From Staphylococcus saprophyticus subsp. saprophyticus ATCC 15305 = NCTC 7292 (GTDB taxonomy: Bacteria; Bacillota; Bacilli; Staphylococcales; Staphylococcaceae): a stretch of DNA of 64,000 bases. The notes below the pieces were generated by a model that saw only the letters and a list, made by a program, of their open reading frames with translations, ran no database searches and was not told the origin of the DNA. Made by a program: the position numbers and the translations under genes. Positions within the stretch are counted from its first letter, which is position 1, and every line of letters begins with the position of its first letter. This document shows positions 57,357-64,000 of the stretch, piece after piece. The stretch is from contig NC_007350.1 in NCBI RefSeq assembly GCF_000010125.1, positions 992,001-1,056,000 of the forward strand. Reading direction: 5' to 3'.

Positions 57357-57441
57357 AAAGGTTAAAGCTAAGCGGCACATGAATAAGAAGATATTCTGAG
57401 TTAGAATATGTTTGTCATCGTGTCGCTATGGCTTTAACCTT
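57357..57441. terminator. Large imperfect bidirectional terminator after ytnP
   Basis: An 85-base nested inverted repeat: outer AAGGTTAAAGC/GCTTTAACCTT, a middle AGCGGCACATGA opposite TCATCGTGTCGCT, and an inner ATATTCT/AGAATAT. It separates convergent ytnP and the small gene at 57445. Confidence 0.75.
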
Positions 57442-57444
57442 CTA

Positions 57445-57762
57445 TCATTTGCATTCAATGATATCTAATATTTCACCTGTTTTGGCATCAGCATAAAAGT
57501 CATAATATGTAAGTGTGTTATGGTTTCGTGTCGTAATGCCACCTTGAAAAGCAATGATTTTTGAATCGGATTTTGTATACGTCATCGGCACTTTTAATAT
57601 ATATGATCCTATAACATTCATAAAATAAGTTTTTACTTCTTTAGTGATTTTTTCAGGATCTCGATATTGGATATGTTTTCGACGTTTATAAAAATAAATT
57701 GATCCTGCAATTGTAGTTAGGAAAAATAATAAGAGGATGAACCAATTTTTTTTATTTAACAT
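57445..57762 (-). CDS. Small membrane-anchored protein, possibly PepSY-like
   Basis: A 105-residue protein with one N-terminal transmembrane helix (residues ~6-24) followed by a basic stretch (YKRRKH) and a small extracellular domain. The end (TYYDFYADAKTGEILDI) resembles PepSY/YpmB-type modules, a weak likeness. The start is taken as ATG 57762; a GGGGG site lies rather far upstream, and the frame is open a few codons further. It is convergent with ytnP and divergent from the M42 gene. Confidence 0.65.
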   Translation of the reverse strand: MLNKKNWFILLLFFLTTIAGSIYFYKRRKHIQYRDPEKITKEVKTYFMNVIGSYILKVPMTYTKSDSKIIAFQGGITTRNHNTLTYYDFYADAKTGEILDIIECK

Positions 57763-57844
57763 AACATAATCTACCCCCAATAAAGTCATATTTATAGTTT
57801 ACCATAATGAAGATGATATAATAAATATTAAGGAGTGAGAGACG

Positions 57845-58921
57845 TTGAACATAGATAAAAGTAAAACATTGAATAGAATGAAAACATTAACAGAATTACA
57901 TGGTGTAGCAGGTTTTGAAGAAAATGTAAAATCATATTTGAAAGCAGAAATGGAACCATTTGTGGATGAATTTGTTTATAATCGTATGGGCGGATTTTAC
58001 GGTGTTAAACGTTCGAAATCAAGTAATCCAAAACGAATCATGGTTGCTGCACATATGGATGAAATTGGTTTCATGGTCACAAATATCACGTCAAATGGTA
58101 TGCTACAATTTACTAATTTAGGTGGCGTTGCAAACGATATATGGCAAGGCCAAAGGCTAAAAGTTAGAACGCGAAATAATGATGAGATTACAGGTATTGT
58201 AGCTAATATTCCGAAACATTTTAGAACTGGAAATGAAGGAGCACCTAAAATAGAAGATTTATTATTGGATATTGGTGCAGAAAATGCTGAAGATGTATCG
58301 GCACGTGGTATTGCTATTGGTGATACGATTGCACCTGATACGCCTTTTACACAGTTATCAGAGCATCGATTTGCCAGTAAAGCCTGGGATAACCGTTATG
58401 GTTGTTTAATTGGTATTGAGCTACTGGAATTATTAAAAAATACTGAATTGGACTTTGATTTATATGTCGGTGCAAATGTGCAAGAAGAAGTAGGATTAAG
58501 AGGAGCAAGTGCAGCGGCAGAGTTAATCGATCCTGATGCAGCATTTGTTGTAGATTGTTCGCCTGCGAATGATATGAAAGGTAAGCAAAATTTATCAGGG
58601 GAATTAGCTGGAGGTACATTAATCAGAATTAAAGATGGTACAATGTTACTTCGACCAACCTTTAGAGATTATTTGCTTGATTTAGCGAAGCAATATGATA
58701 TTAAACATCAATACTATATTTCTCCAGGTGGTACGGATGGTGGAGAAATACACAAGGCAAAATTAGGTATCCCAACCGCTGTGATAGGTGTGTGTGCACG
58801 ATATATTCATAGTACAAACGCAGTGTTTGATATTAGAGATTATGAAGCTGCCAGAAGCCTGTTAGAACAATCAGTTAGACATTTAAATGAAGACCAAATA
58901 GAAATATTACAATATAAATAA
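57845..58921 (+). CDS. M42-family metallo-aminopeptidase
   Basis: A 358-residue cobalt/zinc peptidase of the glutamyl aminopeptidase/FrvX type. First metal ligands His70 and Asp72 (AAHMDEIGF), catalytic EE in NVQEEVGLRGA, and a late His in YIHSTNAVFD. Such proteins form large tetrahedral particles that degrade peptides in the cytoplasm. Start TTG 57845 behind AAGGAG. It is followed after 17 bases by the thioredoxin-like gene. Confidence 0.92.
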   Translation: MNIDKSKTLNRMKTLTELHGVAGFEENVKSYLKAEMEPFVDEFVYNRMGGFYGVKRSKSSNPKRIMVAAHMDEIGFMVTNITSNGMLQFTNLGGVANDIWQGQRLKVRTRNNDEITGIVANIPKHFRTGNEGAPKIEDLLLDIGAENAEDVSARGIAIGDTIAPDTPFTQLSEHRFASKAWDNRYGCLIGIELLELLKNTELDFDLYVGANVQEEVGLRGASAAAELIDPDAAFVVDCSPANDMKGKQNLSGELAGGTLIRIKDGTMLLRPTFRDYLLDLAKQYDIKHQYYISPGGTDGGEIHKAKLGIPTAVIGVCARYIHSTNAVFDIRDYEAARSLLEQSVRHLNEDQIEILQYK

Positions 58922-58938
58922 TAATTAGGAGTGGTATT

Positions 58939-59247
58939 ATGCAACAATTAGAAAGTGAGCAGCAATTTGAAAATCTGAAAAATGAACAAACAGTGTTTTT
59001 ATTTACAGCAGATTGGTGCCCAGATTGTAAAGTTATAGAACCAGATTTACCTCAATTAGAAGCAAAATATACTAATTATAAATTTATTTCAGTTGATAGA
59101 GACAAATTTATTGATATATGCATTAATTATGACATTATGGGTATACCTAGTTTTCTAGTATTCTGTGACGGGAATCAAATTGGCAGTTATATTGGAAAAG
59201 AACGAAAATCCATAGAACAAATAGACCAATTTTTAGCGTCTTTGTAG
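58939..59247 (+). CDS. ytpP: Thioredoxin-like protein YtpP
   Basis: A 102-residue thioredoxin fold with active-site CPDC (Cys27 and Cys30, TADWCPDCKVIEPDL) and the cis-proline segment MGIPSFLVF. The CPDC centre differs from canonical CGPC. Its partner is unknown; a link to thiol redox control is likely. Confidence 0.92.
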   Translation: MQQLESEQQFENLKNEQTVFLFTADWCPDCKVIEPDLPQLEAKYTNYKFISVDRDKFIDICINYDIMGIPSFLVFCDGNQIGSYIGKERKSIEQIDQFLASL

Positions 59248-59280
59248 GTGGCATTAATTTAGGATTAAATTATAAAAATA

Positions 59281-59330
59281 TATACCCTTAGAGCGCACAT
59301 TTTTTCTGTTCCTAAGGGTGTATTTATTGT
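59281..59330 (+). terminator. Terminator after ytpP
   Basis: A stem of about 11 bp, TATACCCTTAG with CTAAGGGTGTA (59281-59291 with 59312-59322), followed by TTTATTG. Confidence 0.65.
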
Positions 59331-59366
59331 AAACTATAGTAAGGCACGTAAATAGGAGTGTTAATA

Positions 59367-60230
59367 ATGAATGTCTTTCAAATGAGAGATAAATTAAAAG
59401 ATAGATTGAATCATCTTGATGTGAAATTTAGTTTTAATCGAGAAGATGAAACACTACGTATCTCAAGAATAGATAATGGTAAAGGCGTTACCGTTAAAAT
59501 TAATCCAATAGTAGCTAAATATAAATCTCAAAAAGAAAAAATAGTCGATGAAATTGTGTATTATGTTGAAGAAGCAGTCGAGCAAATGAAAGGGGAGGCA
59601 TTGGAAAATACGGATAATATCCAAATTATGCCGGTTTTAAGATCTCCTAGCTTTGATAAAAAAGACAAAAATGGTAATTCATTTGTAATCGATGCACATA
59701 CAGCAGAAACAAACATTTATTATGCAGTTGATTTAGGTAAGTCATATCGTCTAATTGATGAAGCGATGTTAGAAGAATTAAAGCTAACAAAGCAACAATT
59801 AAAAGAAATGGCGCTATTTAATGTGCGCAAATTAGAAAATAAGTATACAACTGACGAAGTTAAAGGTAATATTTTTTACTTTGTGAATTCAAATGATGGT
59901 TATGATGCAAGTAGAATTTTAAATACGTCATTTTTAAATGAAATACAAGCACAATGTGAAGGTGAAATGTTAGTAGCGGTACCTCATCAAGATGTGCTTA
60001 TCATTGCAGATATCCGCAATAAGACGGGTTACGATGTGATGGCGCATTTAACTATGGAGTTTTTCACTAAAGGATTAGTGCCAATTACATCATTATCTTT
60101 AGGTTATGATAAAGGGCATTTTGAACCAATCTTTATTTTAGGTAAAAATAATAAACAAAAAAGAGATCCTAATGTGATTCAAAGATTGGAAGCTACACGA
60201 AAACAATATGAAAATAAAGATAAGAAATAA
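59367..60230 (+). CDS. ytpQ: YtpQ (DUF1444) protein
   Basis: A 287-residue soluble protein of the DUF1444/YtpQ family ([32 protein letters not shown] near the end). No catalytic motif is recognised and the function is unknown. Start ATG 59367 behind AGGAGTG; an in-frame GTG lies three codons before. It forms an operon with ytpR and sftA; gaps are 14 and 17 bases. Confidence 0.88.
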   Translation: MNVFQMRDKLKDRLNHLDVKFSFNREDETLRISRIDNGKGVTVKINPIVAKYKSQKEKIVDEIVYYVEEAVEQMKGEALENTDNIQIMPVLRSPSFDKKDKNGNSFVIDAHTAETNIYYAVDLGKSYRLIDEAMLEELKLTKQQLKEMALFNVRKLENKYTTDEVKGNIFYFVNSNDGYDASRILNTSFLNEIQAQCEGEMLVAVPHQDVLIIADIRNKTGYDVMAHLTMEFFTKGLVPITSLSLGYDKGHFEPIFILGKNNKQKRDPNVIQRLEATRKQYENKDKK

Positions 60231-60244
60231 GGAGTAATGAAGTT

Positions 60245-60844
60245 ATGAATTTATTTTATAATAAAGAAGCTGTTGGCGATGTTGCATTTTTACAAATTAA
60301 TCCTACAGAAGGTGAATATAACTACGTCACTCAAGGGGATGTAGTTGAAATACAGAATGACGGAGAAGTCGTAGGTTACAATATCTTTAATGCATCAAAC
60401 AAAGCAACACTAACAGGTAATGGACATATTAAGTTGACTGAAACATTAGTTCAAGCGTTTCAAAAAGCAATTGAAGCTGCTGGATTTACTTATAAATTAG
60501 ACGCAGACTTTACTCCTAAATTTGTAGTGGGCTATGTTGAAACAAAAGACAAGCATCCAGATGCAGATAAATTAAGTGTTCTAAGTGTTGATGTTGCAAC
60601 TGAAAAACTACAAATTGTTTGCGGGGCACCGAATGTTGAAGCTGGACAAAAAGTGGTGGTAGCAAAAGTTGGTGCAGTTATGCCAAGTGGTATGGTTATT
60701 AAAGATGCAGAACTTAGAGGCGTTGCATCAAGTGGTATGATTTGTTCGATGAAAGAGTTAGGATTACCAAATGCACCACAAGAAAAAGGTATTATGGTTC
60801 TAAGTGATGATTACACGGTAGGGCAATCATTTTTTGAAGTATAA
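60245..60844 (+). CDS. ytpR: tRNA-binding-domain protein YtpR
   Basis: A 199-residue protein. An N-terminal ~85-residue domain precedes an EMAP/Trbp tRNA-binding OB-fold (about residues 90-199), with [34 protein letters not shown] and [16 protein letters not shown]. This is the same fold as the N-terminus of the PheRS beta subunit. It probably binds tRNA or another nucleic acid; its role is not known. Confidence 0.92.
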   Translation: MNLFYNKEAVGDVAFLQINPTEGEYNYVTQGDVVEIQNDGEVVGYNIFNASNKATLTGNGHIKLTETLVQAFQKAIEAAGFTYKLDADFTPKFVVGYVETKDKHPDADKLSVLSVDVATEKLQIVCGAPNVEAGQKVVVAKVGAVMPSGMVIKDAELRGVASSGMICSMKELGLPNAPQEKGIMVLSDDYTVGQSFFEV

Positions 60845-60861
60845 AAAGGAGGTAATGTAGT

Positions 60862-63800
60862 ATGAGCTGGTTCGACAAGTTATTTGGAGAAGATAATGAA
60901 TCAACAGATAATTATCTTAATAAAAGAAGCCAACGACGTCAAAAAGCTACACAAAAAGAAGAACATGATTCATTACTTCCTCAAAATAATGATGTTTATG
61001 AAAGACCCAAAGGGAAATTCAGGTTTCCTATGCGTGTTTTAGAAGAGGCAAATGACAGTTTGAAGACAGATGATGAGTTGAATTCTGATATTGCGTCTAC
61101 ATCTCATAAAACTTCCCATGATGCACATAATGATGTGAGTCATGGGAATGCACATCATCAACAAAGAAGACGTAGACATATGTATGATAAAACACCAACT
61201 CAAAATATAAACTCGAGTGATTCAGTTGGGCAACAATCGCAACAACAAGATCATTACCAAACTGAAAATGAGACTAGAACACATAAAGGCAAAAGAATGA
61301 GGATTCAAACGGATGTTTTACGAGCAAATGCTTCATCAAAACACAAACCAACGACGTCAAATTTTCATCATAGCGATTTTAAAGCGAGTGAAGTGCCTTC
61401 AGCGATTTTTGGTACTAAAAAACCCCGTCCTTTAGAAAATGGTGTCATTAAACGTCAAGATGATTCAGAAGAAGGTACGCAAGCGGAAAATGAGACGAAT
61501 CATCGTAATTATAATGATGAATCATCTCAACAGAAACACCAAACAGTAAAAGATTCAGATAGTAATTCAACAGATATTCAAAATGAAGCACATATGTATC
61601 ATGAAAATTCAAATGATACTGCATATGATTTATCTGATAACAAAGAGCGCCGTGACGCACAACATGTTGAGGAAAATGGTGAAGAAGTTGAGCTGAATCA
61701 ACCAGTAACAAGTCAAAATAAAAAAGATAATACGATTAAAATAGAAAACATCTATGCTTCTCAGATTGTTGAAGAAATTAGACGAGAGAGAGAACGTAAA
61801 GTATTACAGAAGCGTCAATTTAAAAAGGCACTTCAACAAAAACGTCATGATAATCAAGACAAACAAGAAGATAGTATACAAAAAGCAATTGACGAAATGT
61901 ATGCAAAACAAGCGCGGAATTACATAGGTGAAAGCTCGTTAGATGAAGATGGTAACGCAATGAATATGTCCAAATCGAAAACGTCAACATCACGTCAAAG
62001 TGCAGAAAATCAGCAACAAACAGAATCGACGAATAGTGAAGATATTGAAGAAGATTCAAATACACCATTTAATTATGAAGAAGTTGATTTAGATCATGTA
62101 CGCGATGTTCATACGATTAATAATGAACAGGTTAATGTAAATACTAAAAATGACAGTTCCGCAATTGAAGCAGATCAAAATCAAGTTGAACAGGTCACAC
62201 CTAACAGTGATTTCGAAAATCAAAACGATGAGAACAACACTGCAATAGAGTCTAGTCAAAGTGATATGTCAGAAAATGAGCGCACATACATATTAGAGAA
62301 ATCGTTTGAGCGTTATTTAGATGAGAATGACGTGGATGATGCGCAGTATAGAGAATTATCTGAAACAGACCCTAAATCCAAAGAATCATTAGCTTTTGAT
62401 TCATTAGATTCACAAAGTGAAAATGAGCAATTGTCAGAGTCATTATCACAACCAGACCATGGTTTTGAAAATTCAGAGTCCGATATTATCGATAATCATG
62501 TAACTTCAAATGATGCAGCACCATCAGAGGCATCACAGCTAGAATCTGATGAAAGTATGAATGAAAATGAATCGCTTAACGTCCAAAATGAAATATTAGA
62601 TGAAAGGTCTGAATTGGAGCAATCTGATAGTACTGATAATAATAATGGAAATCATATTAAGCAACCCGACGAAACTAAAACGTATAAAAAGGCTACATCT
62701 ATCAAGAAAGGTAGTAAACCTTTCAATGTCGTGATGACACCATCAGATAAAAAGCGTATGTTAGATGCACAAAAAGAAAAAAATAAGTCAAACATACAAT
62801 TAAATAATGTAGATAATTTTAAACATAATACGTCATCCGATATTAGCGACAAACAATCACAGTCGAATAATGATCAATTAGCAAATGAACCTGCTTCAGA
62901 GTCATTGACTGTAACTGATGACAACCAAAGCGAAACGAATTTATCACATGACTTGATTGATGAACAGAGTGACTTTAAACCAGAAACGGATGCTTCTTTT
63001 TATAGTGATGATTATAATCGAAATGACTCAACTCAGTCTAATGTACAACAAGAGTCAGTTGAAAGTGCTGAGTCAGATATGACAAATGTGCCTTCTGAAC
63101 AAAATGAAAATCATAAGCAAAATGTACAAGAACCAGTTCTCAAACCTGAAACTTCTGGTAACCAATTAGGTGGAGTAAATACATCAACTGAGGATGATAA
63201 TAAGGCTACTATTAGAAGAGGACCCAATATTAAACTTCCAAGTATTGAGTTATTAGAAGCGCCAAAACAACATGAAATTGATAATGCTTGGATTGAAGAT
63301 AAAAAACAGGAATTGAATGAAGCTTTTTATTATTTCAATGTGCCTGCAGAAGTTCAAAATGTTACAGAAGGCCCTAGTGTGACACGATTTGAATTATCAG
63401 TCGAAAAAGGTGTGAAAGTATCTAGAATAACAGCTTTACAAGACGATATAAAAATGGCGCTTGCAGCTAAGGATATTCGTATTGAAGCACCCATTCCAGG
63501 TACGAGTCTAGTTGGTATAGAGGTACCAAATCAAAATGCAACAACTGTAAATTTACGTTCAATTTTAGAAAAACCAGCGTTTAAAAATGCAGAATCCAAA
63601 TTAACTGTAGCTATGGGACTTAGAATTAATAATGAACCTTTATTAATGGATATTTCTAAAACACCGCATGCTTTAATAGCTGGTGCAACAGGCTCAGGTA
63701 AATCCGTATGTATTAATAGTATATTAATGTCGTTATTATATAAAAATCATCCTGAGGAATTAAGATTGTTACTTATTGATCCGAAAATGGTTGAATTAGC

Positions 63801-64000
63801 ACCTTATAATGACTTACCACATTTAGTTGCACCTGTGATAACAGATGTAAAAGCAGCAACGCAAAGTTTAAAATGGGCTGTTGAAGAAATGGAAAGACGT
63901 TATAAAGTTTTTGCTAAATATCATGTTAGAAATATTACGGCATTTAATAAGAAAGCAACTTATGAGGATAGAATGCCAAAAATTGTTATAGTAATAGATG
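60862..64000 (+). CDS. sftA: DNA translocase SftA (FtsK/SpoIIIE family), partial
   Basis: The frame is open from ATG 60862 (AAAGGAGG site) to the window end, 1046 codons. It has no N-terminal membrane helices, as in soluble SftA, but a conserved start (MSWFDKLFGEDN). A very long low-complexity linker rich in D, E, N, S and Q runs to about residue 785. The alpha/beta motor domain then follows with Walker A GATGSGKS near residues 939-946, and the sequence reaches a Walker B-like IVIVID at the edge. SftA moves DNA away from the closing septum. The gamma domain is outside the window. Confidence 0.93.
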   Translation, partial: MSWFDKLFGEDNESTDNYLNKRSQRRQKATQKEEHDSLLPQNNDVYERPKGKFRFPMRVLEEANDSLKTDDELNSDIASTSHKTSHDAHNDVSHGNAHHQQRRRRHMYDKTPTQNINSSDSVGQQSQQQDHYQTENETRTHKGKRMRIQTDVLRANASSKHKPTTSNFHHSDFKASEVPSAIFGTKKPRPLENGVIKRQDDSEEGTQAENETNHRNYNDESSQQKHQTVKDSDSNSTDIQNEAHMYHENSNDTAYDLSDNKERRDAQHVEENGEEVELNQPVTSQNKKDNTIKIENIYASQIVEEIRRERERKVLQKRQFKKALQQKRHDNQDKQEDSIQKAIDEMYAKQARNYIGESSLDEDGNAMNMSKSKTSTSRQSAENQQQTESTNSEDIEEDSNTPFNYEEVDLDHVRDVHTINNEQVNVNTKNDSSAIEADQNQVEQVTPNSDFENQNDENNTAIESSQSDMSENERTYILEKSFERYLDENDVDDAQYRELSETDPKSKESLAFDSLDSQSENEQLSESLSQPDHGFENSESDIIDNHVTSNDAAPSEASQLESDESMNENESLNVQNEILDERSELEQSDSTDNNNGNHIKQPDETKTYKKATSIKKGSKPFNVVMTPSDKKRMLDAQKEKNKSNIQLNNVDNFKHNTSSDISDKQSQSNNDQLANEPASESLTVTDDNQSETNLSHDLIDEQSDFKPETDASFYSDDYNRNDSTQSNVQQESVESAESDMTNVPSEQNENHKQNVQEPVLKPETSGNQLGGVNTSTEDDNKATIRRGPNIKLPSIELLEAPKQHEIDNAWIEDKKQELNEAFYYFNVPAEVQNVTEGPSVTRFELSVEKGVKVSRITALQDDIKMALAAKDIRIEAPIPGTSLVGIEVPNQNATTVNLRSILEKPAFKNAESKLTVAMGLRINNEPLLMDISKTPHALIAGATGSGKSVCINSILMSLLYKNHPEELRLLLIDPKMVELAPYNDLPHLVAPVITDVKAATQSLKWAVEEMERRYKVFAKYHVRNITAFNKKATYEDRMPKIVIVID

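Noticed and set aside
61448..62852. Minus-strand frames of 60-90 codons inside sftA
   Set aside because: They are shadows of the low-complexity linker, with no start signals.

Overview
The window is about 33% GC, densely coded and clearly from a Staphylococcus chromosome. It carries genus-typical genes in a genus-typical order: prsA, hit, ecsAB, traP and a coproporphyrin-type haem operon; a tRNA cluster, menEC, pckA and an S-box metK; then sigS/ecfX, sagB, ribDEBAH, rot, a T-box leuS, a murJ-type flippase, pepV, dat and sftA. Several proteins (TRAP, SigS, EcfX, Rot, MenE) look clearly diverged from the S. aureus versions as I remember them. I therefore infer a non-aureus (coagulase-negative type) species and do not name it.

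Layout. 1-6.9 kb: end of a YhaN-like ATPase gene, the YhaM exoribonuclease, PrsA foldase, two small membrane or stress proteins, HIT hydrolase, EcsAB transporter and TRAP. 7.1-10.6 kb: hemE-hemH-hemY, the late haem pathway. 10.8-13.1 kb: a hydrolase-fold protein without its nucleophile, eight tRNA genes (fMet, Asp, Phe, His, Gly, Asn, Glu, Ser) and a frameshifted AhpD-family gene. 13.3-17.3 kb: menE-menC (menaquinone), yidD, a Nudix hydrolase and an acyl-hydrolase. 17.3-21.5 kb: pckA and metK, divergent, with a cre-like site for pckA and an S-box riboswitch for metK. 21.7-28 kb: aldo-keto reductase, a crcB pair, transaldolase, a pentapeptide-repeat gene stopped at codon 30, and the ECF sigma operon sigS-ecfX.

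28-33.4 kb: sagB, whose terminator is split by a 1656-bp IS150-group insertion sequence with a 3-bp target duplication, then an orphan OpuCC lipoprotein and an FAD protein. 33.7-37.4 kb: FMN riboswitch and the riboflavin operon. 37.6-43.1 kb: proline dehydrogenase, a second hydrolase-fold protein lacking its serine, a lactate dehydrogenase under two perfect Rex operators, rot, mnmM and a radical-SAM gene. 43.2-47.6 kb: MFS transporter, T-box leuS and a rhodanese. 47.8-54.4 kb: flavoprotein, murJ-like, pseudouridine synthase, YtxH-like, pepV and dat. 54.4-64 kb: a 460-nt gap with strong RNA-structure signals, then ytmP, trmB, ytnP, an M42 peptidase, ytpP-ytpQ-ytpR and the start of sftA, which runs off the window.

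Most of the window is housekeeping core. The least explained element is the leader between dat and ytmP (54.43-54.89 kb). It ends in a strong terminator whose left arm can instead pair with an upstream segment, the arrangement of a regulated attenuator. I recognise no known riboswitch in it. Other points of interest are the insertion into the sagB terminator, the Rex-controlled ldh beside rot, and two hydrolases with glycine in place of the nucleophilic serine.
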